DNA of 47,232 nt. It comes from an uncultured bacterium (GTDB lineage: Bacteria > Pseudomonadota > Gammaproteobacteria > Burkholderiales > Burkholderiaceae_C). The translations under genes were made by a program, and so were the position numbers. Positions 17,085 to 27,188 of the stretch are shown here, in pieces. The stretch spans positions 1-47,232 of the forward strand of contig CAIKUF010000246.1 of NCBI GenBank assembly GCA_903830565.1, in the 5' to 3' direction. The notes beneath the pieces were generated by a model. That model did not search any database and was not told the origin of the DNA. It worked only from the letters and a program-made list of their open reading frames with translations. Each line of letters opens with the position of its first letter. Position 1 is the first letter of the stretch.

Positions 17085-17303
17085 GAGGATCTTTCGTGGT
17101 CACCCGGGCTGCAACGCGAAGCGCGCTAGCGGCACGGAGGTTGAAACGGTTTCCACGGGCACAAGGCCCGCCCGCCGTCCACGCCTGGCAATCGGCGCCG
17201 CTTATGAAGGGCGGCCTCTCATGCCAGACAGGCTGTCGGGAGGACCGACAAGCCTTGAACGCGCGTCTTTCCGGAACCGGGTTCGGAAAAGCCTGCAAGT
17301 ATA
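17085..17303 (-). promoter_or_regulatory. rplM promoter and long structured leader
   Basis: Read leftward, TATACT (17303 to 17298) is a good -10 with no clear -35. The predicted start near 17291 leaves a leader of about 205 nt. It contains an imperfect hairpin at 17268-17289 (tttccggaac/gttcggaaa, one bulged base), directly at the start site, and another at 17231-17254 (ggctgtcgg/ccgacaagcc). These are candidates for L13 feedback control or an operator. Confidence 0.45.
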
Positions 17304-17415
17304 GCGCTTTGACATCGCCCGGGCCCATGGCGACCGCTGGAGCACGTGCAAGCACCCCGGGCTCGCCAAGCCCGCTCGGCAACGTTGTTGGACTTGGCTC
17401 TCCAATTGGAACGCG

Positions 17416-17442
17416 TTGAATTTCGGCTATCGGCAGTATATT
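17416..17442 (+). promoter_or_regulatory. Candidate sigma-70 promoter for the GNAT gene
   Basis: TTGAAT (17416-17421) and TATATT (17437-17442) match the two hexamers well; the 15-bp spacer is a little short (16 if the -35 is read one base earlier). It lies about 40 bp before the start codon in the most AT-rich stretch of the gap. The rest of the gap between 17304 and 17415 shows nothing else that I recognise. Confidence 0.5.
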
Positions 17443-17479
17443 GGGGTTAACACTTAGCTCCTAGAGCGTGAAGACCATC

Positions 17480-18220
17480 ATGGACCAACCGACCGAACCC
17501 TTGGCATTGCCGCAGGCGACACCGCCTCTGTTGCTATCGGGTTCCACCACCGACGCTGCGGTTTCCGGCGCGCCCAAGCCGCGGCTGACCTGGGTGCCGG
17601 TGCGCTCGCTGACCTCGCGCCATCGTGACCGCATCGCCGCGCACCTATTGGCGCTGGACGAGCACGACCGCTACCTGCGGTTCGGGTTCACGGCATCGGA
17701 TGAGCAGATCAACCACTACGCCGACACCATCGATTTCGACCGTGACGAGGTGTTCGGCATCTTCAACCGGCGCCTGGAACTCATCGCCATGGCGCATTTG
17801 GCCTATGCGCCGGCGCCGCAGGTCAGTGGCAAACCGGCGATGGCCGAGTTCGGCGTTTCCGTGCTCCACAAGGCGCGCGGGAGAGGCATGGGCGCGCGCT
17901 TGTTCGACCACGCCGTGCTGCATGCGCGCAACAGGCACATCCAGACGCTGTTCATTCATGCGCTGAGCGAAAACTCGGCGATGCTCAAGATCGCACGCAA
18001 CGCCGGCGCGAAGGTGGAGCGCGAGGGATCGGAGGCCGAGGCTTGGCTCGCCCTGCCGCCCGACGACTTCGCATCCCAGATGGGCGCGATGGTCGAGGAA
18101 CAGGCCGCCGAATGGGACTACCACCTCAAGGCTCACGCGAAGCGCGTGCAACAGATCGTCGGCAGTCTGTCCGAAGTGACGACGACCTTGAAGGACAAGA
18201 TCCGCGATACGACCGAGTGA
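17480..18220 (+). CDS. GNAT-family N-acetyltransferase
   Basis: 246 aa from ATG 17480; a GTG at 17468 would add four residues. After a 35-residue Pro/Thr-rich, probably disordered N-terminus comes a GNAT fold (about 38-190): substrate-side strand LRFGFTASDEQINHYADTIDF, FGIFNRRLELIAMAHLAY, then AEFGVSVLHKARGRGMGARLFDHAVLHAR with the acetyl-CoA-binding R/Q-x-x-G-x-G/A loop (RGRGMG). A C-terminal helical extension (about 195-246) is rich in charged residues. The Y-x-R-F-G/F start is shared with GNAT proteins found beside protein kinases and Pat-type acetyltransferases; the target is unknown. It is followed 98 bp later by the SrkA-like gene. Confidence 0.85.
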   Translation: MDQPTEPLALPQATPPLLLSGSTTDAAVSGAPKPRLTWVPVRSLTSRHRDRIAAHLLALDEHDRYLRFGFTASDEQINHYADTIDFDRDEVFGIFNRRLELIAMAHLAYAPAPQVSGKPAMAEFGVSVLHKARGRGMGARLFDHAVLHARNRHIQTLFIHALSENSAMLKIARNAGAKVEREGSEAEAWLALPPDDFASQMGAMVEEQAAEWDYHLKAHAKRVQQIVGSLSEVTTTLKDKIRDTTE

Positions 18221-18318
18221 CGATGTCGCCGGCCTGAAGCCCCTCGGGTCTGTTCCTGAGGACGGCGAGTCCCGGGCGTCCGTCTGGCGAGTTTGACGTT
18301 GGCGCGTACGATGCACTC

Positions 18319-19374
18319 ATGACCGCCACGGACCGCGCGCACACGGATACCGAGAAGCCCTTCGCCGACCTGACCCCCGAGGCCGTTCTCGACGCGCTCG
18401 ACGCGTTGGGAATGTATGGCGACGGCCGGCTGATCCAGCTCAACTCGTACGAGAACCGCGTGTTCCAGGTCTACCTGGAGAGCGGCGACGTGATGGTTCC
18501 GAAGTTCTACCGCCCCGGGCGCTGGAGCAACGCGCAGATCCTCGAGGAGCACAGCTTCTCAGCCGAACTCGCGGCAGCGGAGATCCCGGTCGTCAGCCCG
18601 CTGAGGCTTCAAGTTGGAGCCACCTCGCGCCATCCGGTCAGCATCTCCGGCGATCCGCCCACGCTCGCCCACAGCATGGGCCAGCGCTACAGCGTATCGC
18701 CGCGGCGCTCGGGGCGCGGGCCCGAGCTCGAAGACGCAAGCACGCTCGAGTGGATAGGCCGCTTCATCGGGCGCATTCATGCCGTCGGTGCGAGCCGCGC
18801 GTTCGTGCACCGCGGCCGGCTGGACACCGACACCTATGGCCGCGCGCCGCGCGACTACCTGCTCGCCAACGACTGGCTGCCGCCCGAGGTGCTGCCACGC
18901 TGGCGCGTCGCCGTCGACACCGCGCTCGACGCCGTCCAGCGCGCCTTCGACAGCCTGCACGATCTGCGCACGCTGCGCCTGCACGGCGACTGCCACCCGG
19001 GCAACATCCTCTGGAGCGACGCCGGCCCGCACTTCGTCGACCTCGACGACGCCCTTACCGGCCCGGCGACGCAAGACCTGTGGATGCTGCTCTCGGGCGA
19101 TCGCGCGAGCATGACGCGCCAGCTCGGCGCGGTGCTCGCCGGCTACGAGGACTTCATGGACTTTGACTGGCGCGAGCTGCGCCTCGTCGAGCCGCTGCGA
19201 ACGCTGCGCATGATCCACCACAGCGCGTGGATCGCGCGGCGCTGGAACGACCCCGCATTCCCGGTCGCCTTCCCCTGGTTCGCCGGCCCGGCCTACTGGA
19301 GCCAGCAGACGCAGCAACTCAACGAGCAGATCGACGCGATGCTGGAGGCGCCGCTGGGCGCCCCGGCCTACTGA
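18319..19374 (+). CDS. srkA: SrkA/YihE-type stress-response Ser/Thr kinase
   Basis: 351 aa, slightly longer than E. coli SrkA (328 aa). The fold is choline-kinase-like: Lys62 in MVPKFYRPGRW for ATP, the catalytic loop LHGDCHPGNILW (Asp224, Asn229) and the metal site FVDLDDALTGPATQDLWML (Asp241, Asp243). Members phosphorylate protein substrates and in E. coli counter MazF- and stress-induced death. The N-terminal 12 residues are extra, and an ATG nearer residue 13 is absent, so ATG 18319 is kept. It ends 13 bp from the convergent htpG stop, with no room for a proper terminator. Confidence 0.9.
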   Translation: MTATDRAHTDTEKPFADLTPEAVLDALDALGMYGDGRLIQLNSYENRVFQVYLESGDVMVPKFYRPGRWSNAQILEEHSFSAELAAAEIPVVSPLRLQVGATSRHPVSISGDPPTLAHSMGQRYSVSPRRSGRGPELEDASTLEWIGRFIGRIHAVGASRAFVHRGRLDTDTYGRAPRDYLLANDWLPPEVLPRWRVAVDTALDAVQRAFDSLHDLRTLRLHGDCHPGNILWSDAGPHFVDLDDALTGPATQDLWMLLSGDRASMTRQLGAVLAGYEDFMDFDWRELRLVEPLRTLRMIHHSAWIARRWNDPAFPVAFPWFAGPAYWSQQTQQLNEQIDAMLEAPLGAPAY

Positions 19375-19387
19375 CGGCTGCCGCGAA

Positions 19388-21268
<1,881 letters not shown>

Positions 21269-21331
21269 GGCGTTAGGTTTCTTGGGAACTCAATACGGCG
21301 CGCCGCGCGCAAGGCGCGGTCGAACCGCGAA

Positions 21332-21358
21332 GGTGGGGTTCGGGGCCGGCTTTTCAAG
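21332..21358 (-). promoter_or_regulatory. Sigma-32-type heat-shock promoter of htpG
   Basis: Read leftward: CTTGAAA (21358 to 21352), 13 bp, CCCCACC (21338 to 21332). This fits the RpoH consensus CTTGAAA-N11-15-CCCCAT closely and predicts a start near 21325 and a leader of about 55 nt. No strong Shine-Dalgarno precedes the htpG ATG. Confidence 0.85.
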
Positions 21359-21385
21359 GTGGCCCGCGGCGCGACGGGCCGAGGC

Positions 21386-22420
21386 TCAACGTGGCAGCGC
21401 CTCGACCTCGCGCTGCCAGCGATCGATCAGGCGCTTTCTTTCGGCCGCGCGGCCGTACTTCTCGAAGTCGTACTTGATCAGGCGCACGCTATCGAGGCTC
21501 GGAATGCGCGGGTCGAGCTTGAAGGTCTTGTTGGCCGGGAACTGAAGCGAATCGGCGCGCGCGCCGATGGCCTGGCCGGCCGGGCTCATCAGCCAGTCGT
21601 AGTAGCGCCGCGCGGCCTCGGGGTTGCGGCTGCCCTTGACGAGCGCGATGCCGCCGATCTCGTAGCTCGTGCCCTCGCACGGCGCGGCGCTGTGGACCAT
21701 CGTGAAGCCTTGCTGCCTTTCGTTCTCGAAGCCGAAGATGAAGCTCACGCCGATGCCGACCTCGCCCTTGGCGACGCTCTTGGCCTGCGCGGTGCCGCTG
21801 CGCGTGTACTGCACGACGTTGCGGTGGACCTTCTTCAGGTAATCGAAGGCCGCGTCCTCGCCCATCAGTTGCACGAGACCCGCGAGGATCGTGTACGCGG
21901 TGCCGCTCGACGCCGGGTGCGAGGTCTCGATTTCGCCCTTGTACTTGGGGTCGGTCAGGTCGGCCCAGCACTTGGGCGGCGGCAGGTGCTTCTTCTTCAG
22001 CACGTCGTCGTTCCAGCCGAAGCCGATCGCGCTCGTGTAGAAGCCGCCGACCATGTTGCCGCTCATCGCGTACTGGCGCACGGCCCAGGTGTGCAGGTCG
22101 TTGATGTACGCCGGGCGGTAAGGCTGCAGCAGCCCGGCCTCGGCCGCCTGCAGGTACGGATCGCCCGTGCCGCCCCACCAGAGATCGGTCTTCGGGTTGG
22201 CGGCTTCGGCGCGCAGTTGCGCCAGCGCCTCGCCGGTCGCCTTGCGCACCTGCAGCACCTTGATGCCGGTCTGGGCCTGAAACTCCTTGGCCGCCAGCTC
22301 GCACCAGCTCTGGTCGGTGGAGCACAGCGCCGTGACTTGCTGACCTTGGGCCAGCGCAAGCACGGCACAGCCACTCAGAATGACGGCCAGACCGACGGCG
22401 CGTATCGAAGGCAGGGGCAT
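21386..22420 (-). CDS. ABC transporter substrate-binding protein, iron(III)/phosphonate-type
   Basis: 344 aa from ATG 22420 (gagga upstream); the frame is open further but that start places the signal peptide. Residues 1-25 are hydrophobic; LSGC looks like a lipobox, yet ALA/QG a few residues later favours normal signal peptidase cleavage. The mature part has the FbpA/PotD-like type-2 binding fold: VTALCSTDQSWCELAAKEFQAQTGIKVLQVR, LWWGGTGDPYLQAAEAGLL, SGTAYTILAGLVQLMGEDAAFDYL and YDWLMSPAGQAIGARADSLQFPANK. No permease or ATPase gene is adjacent, so it is an orphan here. Ligand possibly ferric ion or an organophosphonate; not decidable. Confidence 0.85.
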   Translation of the reverse strand: MPLPSIRAVGLAVILSGCAVLALAQGQQVTALCSTDQSWCELAAKEFQAQTGIKVLQVRKATGEALAQLRAEAANPKTDLWWGGTGDPYLQAAEAGLLQPYRPAYINDLHTWAVRQYAMSGNMVGGFYTSAIGFGWNDDVLKKKHLPPPKCWADLTDPKYKGEIETSHPASSGTAYTILAGLVQLMGEDAAFDYLKKVHRNVVQYTRSGTAQAKSVAKGEVGIGVSFIFGFENERQQGFTMVHSAAPCEGTSYEIGGIALVKGSRNPEAARRYYDWLMSPAGQAIGARADSLQFPANKTFKLDPRIPSLDSVRLIKYDFEKYGRAAERKRLIDRWQREVEALPR

Positions 22421-22517
22421 GGTGTCCTCACGGGCAGATGGCAACAGGCGCAGCGTAGCAGGCGCGGGGTGCGCGGATGCATGGTTCGTGCGCGAACGGG
22501 CACGCGACAATCGCCTC

Positions 22518-23606
22518 ATGGCCGACGAAGCTGCAGTCCACAAGCGCCGCCTGCGCTACGCCGGCAAACACCCGCGCCGGTTCGAGGAGAAGTACAAGGA
22601 ACTGAACCCGGCGCTTCACGCCGACGAACTGCGCAAGGTGATGGCACGCGGGCAGACGCCAGCCGGAACGCACAGGCCCATCTGCGTGCGCGAGATCCTC
22701 TCGGTACTCGACCCGCAGCCGGGCGAGGTCGGGCTGGACGCGACGCTCGGCTTCGGCGGCCACGCGCAGGAAGTGCTGCCGCGCCTCGCTCCAGGCGGGC
22801 GCCTCTTCGGTGTCGACGTCGATCCGCTCGAGTTGCCGCGCACCGAGGCCCGCCTGCGCGGCCTGGGCTTCGATGCGTCGATGCTCATCGTGCGCCGCAT
22901 GAACTTCGCCGCCCTGCCAACGCTGCTGCCCGAAGGCGGCGGCGGCTTCGACTTCATCCTCGCCGACCTCGGCGTGTCGTCGATGCAGATCGACAACCCG
23001 GCGCGCGGCTTCACGTTCAAGGCCGACGGGCCGCTGGACCTGCGCCTGGACCCGTCCAGCGGTCAGCCAGCCTCGGCGCTGCTGCAATCGGTGACGCGCC
23101 AACACCTGCGCGAGCTGCTCACGGACAACGCCGACGAGCCGCACGCCGCAGCGCTCGCGGCTGCGCTGCAAGGCCAGTACGTCGAGACGACGACGCAACT
23201 GGCAGCGCGGGTCCGGCAAACGATGCGCGCAGCGCTGAAACCGCGGATGAGCGAAGCCGAGCGCGAGGCCGAAACCAAGAAGGCCTTGCAGCGCACCTTC
23301 CAGGCCCTGCGCATTGCCGTGAACGACGAGTTCGGTGCGCTCGACGTCCTTCTCTCACAACTGCCAGCGTGCCTCAAGCCCGGCGGGCGGGTCGCGATCC
23401 TCTCGTTTCATTCGGGCGAGGACAGGCGCGTGAAGAAGGCCTTCCAGGCCGGTGAGCGCAGCGGCACCTATGCGCGCGTAGCGCCCGAACCAATGCGTCC
23501 GTCGTTCGAAGAGCGGCGCGCGAACCCGCGGTCGAGCTCAGCCAAGCTGAGGTGGGCCGTCAAAGCGGGTGGCCATCAGCGTCGCGCCACCTCGCTGCAC
23601 GTGTAG
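22518..23606 (+). CDS. RsmH-like 16S rRNA methyltransferase paralogue
   Basis: 362 aa from ATG 22518. The core is the MraW/RsmH family (AdoMet-dependent N4-methylation of C1402 in 16S rRNA): GLDATLGFGGHAQEVL (residues 72-87, AdoMet site), FDFILADLGVSSMQIDNPARGFTF, GPLDLRLDP, LKPGGRVAILSFHSGEDRRVKKAF. Compared with the canonical protein (about 310 aa) it has a basic N-terminal extension of about 45 residues (KRRLRYAGKHPRRFEEKYKEL) before the start equivalent, and SFHSGEDR replaces SFHSLEDR. It is not in a dcw cluster (no ftsL, mur or mra genes near). Either this is a second paralogue or the only copy moved; a paralogue is more likely. The last 31 bp overlap hutG on the other strand. Confidence 0.85.
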   Translation: MADEAAVHKRRLRYAGKHPRRFEEKYKELNPALHADELRKVMARGQTPAGTHRPICVREILSVLDPQPGEVGLDATLGFGGHAQEVLPRLAPGGRLFGVDVDPLELPRTEARLRGLGFDASMLIVRRMNFAALPTLLPEGGGGFDFILADLGVSSMQIDNPARGFTFKADGPLDLRLDPSSGQPASALLQSVTRQHLRELLTDNADEPHAAALAAALQGQYVETTTQLAARVRQTMRAALKPRMSEAEREAETKKALQRTFQALRIAVNDEFGALDVLLSQLPACLKPGGRVAILSFHSGEDRRVKKAFQAGERSGTYARVAPEPMRPSFEERRANPRSSSAKLRWAVKAGGHQRRATSLHV

Positions 23607-24442
23607 TCGAGCAGCGCGTCGACAAGTGCAAGCAGGTTCTTCTGCAGCGCTTCGAAGCCAGCGTGTCTGGTGCGCGCGGCCTCGTCCATATAGAGCCGCT
23701 TGTTGATCTCGATCTGCAGGCTGTGCCGGCCTGCGCGCGGGTCGGCATAGGCGCGAACGAGTTCGACACCCTTGAAGGGGTCGTTGACCTTCACGTCGTA
23801 GCCCATGCCCACGAGCACTTCGCGAACGAACGCGGTAAACGCCGGGTCGCAGCTCGTACCGTCGCGGTCGCCGAGCACGAAGTCGGAACGCGCCCGACCC
23901 GCACCGCCCTCGCCCTGTGTGCCGGCGACGGCGTTTATCGAGTGGCAGTTGACGTGGTAGCTGCGCCCGAAGCGCGCCTGCGTCGCAGCGATGCGCTCCT
24001 GCAGCGCGCGGTGGTACGGCGTGTGGCAGCGCTCGATGCGATAGCGCACTTCGGCGATGCCGAGCTTGCGCGCGTAGATCGGCGCGCCGTCGTCGAGCGT
24101 GCGCCAGAGCAGCGCCTTGCCGATCGCGGCCTTGCCGCTCGGCACGTGCGTGTGCGGCCAGTGCCCGCCTTCGAGAAGGTCGAGGTCGATGTCGCCTGCG
24201 TGGCGATTCGCGTCGAGGTAGGTGCGCGGGAACTGCGCTGCCAGCAGCCACACGCCGCGCTCTGTCGCGGGCTGGTACAGCTCGTCGATGAAGCAGTCTT
24301 CGCCGTCGCGCAATGCGTGCTCGCTCGCCGCGGCGCCGAAGTCGGCCGGGAAGTCATGACCGCTGTGCGGAGAGTCGAGCAGCAGCGGCTGCACAACGGC
24401 CTGCGGGCCGTAGGTGTGGACAGGGGATGTGGGGTTTGTCAT
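23576..24442 (-). CDS. hutG: N-formylglutamate amidohydrolase
   Basis: 288 aa. The family (HutG/FGase) hydrolyses N-formylglutamate to glutamate and formate, the last step of one histidine degradation route. Recognisable segments: LLLDSPHSGHDFPADF (about 20-35), CFIDELYQPA, YLDANRHAGDIDLDLLEG (about 74-91), YHVNCHSINAV (about 161-171), and LQIEINKRLYMDE (about 241-253). No other hut gene is in the window, so its physiological role could also be in another formyl-amino-acid route. ATG 24442. It converges on and overlaps the RsmH-like gene by 31 bp, with no terminator between them. Confidence 0.85.
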   Translation of the reverse strand: MTNPTSPVHTYGPQAVVQPLLLDSPHSGHDFPADFGAAASEHALRDGEDCFIDELYQPATERGVWLLAAQFPRTYLDANRHAGDIDLDLLEGGHWPHTHVPSGKAAIGKALLWRTLDDGAPIYARKLGIAEVRYRIERCHTPYHRALQERIAATQARFGRSYHVNCHSINAVAGTQGEGGAGRARSDFVLGDRDGTSCDPAFTAFVREVLVGMGYDVKVNDPFKGVELVRAYADPRAGRHSLQIEINKRLYMDEAARTRHAGFEALQKNLLALVDALLDYTCSEVARR

Positions 24443-24458
24443 GGCCCGTCAATCGTAC

Positions 24459-24625
24459 CTAATGCAGTGTTCGGCGCTGTGCAGCACAGAAAACCGCGCC
24501 TTTGCCGCCCCGGCGTCGTTGCAAATCCTCGCGATACCACTTGGTATCGCTGCGGTTTGCGCCTAGCCCGGACGACAAATCCATCGGTTCTCTTATGTGC
24601 CGCACAGCGTCGAACGCTGCATTAG
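24459..24625. repeat. 167-bp imperfect palindrome with 30-bp terminal inverted repeats
   Basis: The left end (24459-24488) begins ctaatgcag and the right end (24596-24625), reverse-complemented, begins the same way; they match at 27 of 30 positions. The centre is a perfect 9-bp palindrome gcgatacca/tggtatcgc (24531-24539 and 24542-24550) with a 2-base loop, and arms in between still pair patchily (gcaaat.. against gcaaac..). So the whole unit can form one long cruciform or hairpin. It encodes no plausible protein and fills most of the gap between divergent hutG and the amidase gene. It has the form of a non-autonomous element (MITE- or BIME-like). No clear target duplication seen. Confidence 0.8.
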
Positions 24626-24672
24626 CAACGCCACAATCGGCAGGTCCACATCCGATTCGAGGAGAGCGCAGC

Positions 24673-26169
24673 ATGGTCCCGTTTGCCGAGTACACGCGCC
24701 ACGACGGCCTCGGGCTTGCCGCGCTGGTGCGCAGCGGCGAAGTCAGCGCCGCCGAACTGCTCGAAACGGCCCTCGCCCGCATCGACCAGCACAATCCGGC
24801 GCTCAATGCCGTGATCCGCAGGCGCGACGACAAGGTGCGCGCCGAACTGCCGCGCATAGACCCTGCGGCGCCATTTGCCGGCGTGCCCTTCCTCATCAAG
24901 GACCTCGTCGCCTCGCTCGCTGGCGAGCCCACGGCCAGCGGCACCCGACTGCTCGCCAACGTACCGATGCCGCGCGACAGCGAAATGGTGCGCCGCTTCC
25001 GCGCCGCCGGCGTGCAGATCGCCGGGCGCACCAACACCCCGGAGTTCGGCCTCGTTCCCTACACCGAGCCCGAGCTCTTCGGGCCGACGCACAACCCGTG
25101 GTCGCTCCAGCATTCGGCCGGCGGATCGAGCGGCGGCTCGGCGGCCGCAGTGGCAGCCGGGTTGGTGCCGCTCGCCAGCGGCGGCGACGGCGGCGGGTCG
25201 ATCCGCATCCCGGCGTCGTGCTGCGGCCTGTTCGGCATGAAGCCGAGCCGCGGCCTGACGCCCACAGGCCCCGAGTTCGGCGAGATCTGGCACGGCTTCG
25301 TGATCGAGCATGTGCTGAGCCGTTCGGTGCGCGACAGCGCTGCGATGCTCGATGCGACGGCCGGCACCGACGCCGGCGCGCCGTACGCCGCGCCGGCGCA
25401 GGCGCGGCCCTTCCTCGACGAGGTTAGCGCCGAGCCCGGGCGGCTTCGCGTCGCCTTCACGCACGAGCCCTTGTTCGGCCGCGGCGCAGTGCACGCCGAC
25501 TGCATTGCCGGGCTCGAAGCGACGGCGCGCCTGCTCGAATCGCTGGGTCACCACGTCGAGGAGGAAACGCCGCCGGTGGACCGCGAAGCGTGCGCGCTCG
25601 CCTTCGTCACCGTGCTCGCCGGCGAGACGCGGGCCGAGATCGACTTCCTCGCGAAGTTCGTGCAGCGCACGCCGAGCGCCACTAACTTCGAGGCCGCGAC
25701 CTACAGCCTCGGCTTGCTCGGCCGCTCGATCAGCGCCGCGGCGTATGCGGGTGCGATGCGTACGCTGCAGTTGGCGGCGCGCGAGATGGCGCCCTTCTTC
25801 GAGCGCCACGACGTGCTGCTCACGCCCACGCTCGCCGCGCCGCCGACACTGATCGGCGCGCTGCAACCGAGCGCCGCCGAGAAACGCATGATGCGCGTCG
25901 TCAATGGCATGAACGCCGGCTGGCTGCTCAATGCGCTGGGCGTCATCAAGCCGCTGGCCGAGAAGACCTTCGACTACATGCCCTTCACGCCGCTGTTCAA
26001 CGTCACCGGCCAGCCGGCGATGTCGGTGCCGCTGCACTGGAACGCCGGTGGGCTGCCGATAGGGATGCAATTCGTCGGCCGTTTCGGCGACGACGCGACG
26101 CTCTTTCGCCTGGCCGCGCAACTCGAACGCGCCCAGCCGTGGTTCGAGCGCCGGCCGCCGGGATACTGA
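24673..26169 (+). CDS. Amidase (amidase-signature family)
   Basis: 498 aa from ATG 24673, with gaggagag upstream; the frame is open upstream into the palindromic repeat but that is not needed. Hydrolyses carboxamides. The Ser-cisSer-Lys triad is intact: Lys76 in PFLIKDLVA, Ser152 in [14 protein letters not shown] and nucleophile Ser176 in [23 protein letters not shown]. The rest is normal amidase-signature fold, ending [24 protein letters not shown]. No signal peptide, so cytoplasmic. Substrate not readable: the family covers aryl-acyl amides, acetamide-like compounds and 6-aminohexanoate oligomers. It is not GatA: there is no gatB or gatC nearby and the sequence diverges. Confidence 0.9.
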   Translation: MVPFAEYTRHDGLGLAALVRSGEVSAAELLETALARIDQHNPALNAVIRRRDDKVRAELPRIDPAAPFAGVPFLIKDLVASLAGEPTASGTRLLANVPMPRDSEMVRRFRAAGVQIAGRTNTPEFGLVPYTEPELFGPTHNPWSLQHSAGGSSGGSAAAVAAGLVPLASGGDGGGSIRIPASCCGLFGMKPSRGLTPTGPEFGEIWHGFVIEHVLSRSVRDSAAMLDATAGTDAGAPYAAPAQARPFLDEVSAEPGRLRVAFTHEPLFGRGAVHADCIAGLEATARLLESLGHHVEEETPPVDREACALAFVTVLAGETRAEIDFLAKFVQRTPSATNFEAATYSLGLLGRSISAAAYAGAMRTLQLAAREMAPFFERHDVLLTPTLAAPPTLIGALQPSAAEKRMMRVVNGMNAGWLLNALGVIKPLAEKTFDYMPFTPLFNVTGQPAMSVPLHWNAGGLPIGMQFVGRFGDDATLFRLAAQLERAQPWFERRPPGY

Positions 26170-26258
26170 CCCGCGACCCGGGCACCATCGGCCGAATCCC
26201 CGCTACGCCGCTGACGAGCGCTGCGTAAAATCCTTCGCACCTTTCGCTGGGAGTTGCC

Positions 26259-26603
26259 TTGGATCTAAAGCTGCCGATTCGCATATTCGACGAACTCGCC
26301 GACTCGGTCGTCGAATCCACCGGCCTGCTCGACCTGGCGAGCGGTGAGATCCGTTCGGTCGAGCACCTTGACTACGACGCCGACAAGCTCGGCCTGCCGG
26401 CCGAGGACGAGGGCTACGAGTTCACGTCGGGCACCTTGGCGAACGGCGACCGCGAGGTTGAGTTTCGGGTCGAGGTCGACGTGGTCACTGGGCATTACTC
26501 GGTGACTGCCAGCGAGCTGCTGGAGCTCAAGGGCCGCGCGGCCAAGCTCTTCACCGCGCCACCCGGAACGCAGACCGTGGTGCCACCGCGCAAGCGGCGC
26601 TGA
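26259..26603 (+). CDS. Small acidic protein of unknown function
   Basis: 114 aa from TTG 26259, preceded by gggag at 5-base spacing; no ATG or GTG is better placed. A TAAAAT -10-like box lies at about 26225-26230. The protein is acidic in its first two-thirds (LPIRIFDELADSVVESTGLLDLASGEIRSVEHLDYDADKLGLPAEDEGYEF), mainly strands, then VEVDVVTGHYSVTASELLELKGRAAKLF, and a basic tail ending PRKRR. No signal peptide, membrane segment or domain I can name. It may be a single-gene unit between the amidase and the molybdenum hydroxylase genes. Confidence 0.7.
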   Translation: MDLKLPIRIFDELADSVVESTGLLDLASGEIRSVEHLDYDADKLGLPAEDEGYEFTSGTLANGDREVEFRVEVDVVTGHYSVTASELLELKGRAAKLFTAPPGTQTVVPPRKRR

Positions 26604-26729
26604 AGCGACGCCGGCTGGCTGTTCGGCTCGGTCGATGGGCCACCGGAGCACGAATGTGGCGCTGGGGCTGCATTCGAGCGTCGACGCTGCTATTCTGATC
26701 ACTCGTTCGCGGCTGACAGGAGTGCACCG

Positions 26730-27188
26730 ATGGCAAGGCTGAATGTGAACGGCAAGGCAGTCGATGTCGACGCCGAGGGCGATACGCCTCTCTTGTGGGT
26801 GTTGCGCGAGCAACTCGGCCTGACCGGCACCAAGTACGGCTGCGGCATCGCCGAGTGCGGCGCGTGCACGGTGCTGATCGACGGCGTCGCTGAGCGATCG
26901 TGCAAGGTTCGCCTTTCCAATGTCGAAGCGGGCGCGAAGATCGTCACCATCGAGGGCTTGTCGCCGACCGCGACGCACATCGTGCAGAAGGCCTGGGCCG
27001 AGCTCGACGTGCCGCAGTGCGGCTATTGCCAGTCTGGAATGATCATGGCCGCGGCGGCGCTGATCGCCGCCAAGCCAAAGCCCAGCGACGCCGACATCGA
27101 CGAGGCAATGACCAATCTGTGCCGCTGCGGCACCTACAACCGCGTTCGCGCGGCGATCAAGCTCGCGGCGTCAGGGAGGCCGGCATGA
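26730..27188 (+). CDS. [2Fe-2S] subunit of a molybdenum hydroxylase
   Basis: 152 aa electron-transfer subunit, like IorA/CoxS. It holds two clusters: Cys38, Cys43, Cys46 (CGIAECGAC) and Cys58 for the plant-ferredoxin type, and Cys97, Cys100 (CGYCQSGM), Cys131 and Cys133 (CRCG) for the second. It takes electrons from the molybdopterin site of the partner protein encoded next. The start ATG 26730 follows aggag. Its stop overlaps the partner's ATG (ATGA), where a dispersed repeat begins. Without a FAD subunit gene, the pair is the IorAB type that passes electrons to a cytochrome c rather than to oxygen or NAD (inference); a c-type cytochrome gene does follow. Confidence 0.93.
   Translation: MARLNVNGKAVDVDAEGDTPLLWVLREQLGLTGTKYGCGIAECGACTVLIDGVAERSCKVRLSNVEAGAKIVTIEGLSPTATHIVQKAWAELDVPQCGYCQSGMIMAAAALIAAKPKPSDADIDEAMTNLCRCGTYNRVRAAIKLAASGRPA

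Noticed and set aside
17309-17314. TTGACA on the plus strand as a -35 for the GNAT gene
   Set aside because: No acceptable -10 occurs 16-19 bp downstream; the TTGAAT/TATATT pair nearer the gene is better.
24502-24672. Upstream extension of the amidase frame
   Set aside because: It is translated from the palindromic repeat; the ATG at 24673 has a strong ribosome site and gives the family length.
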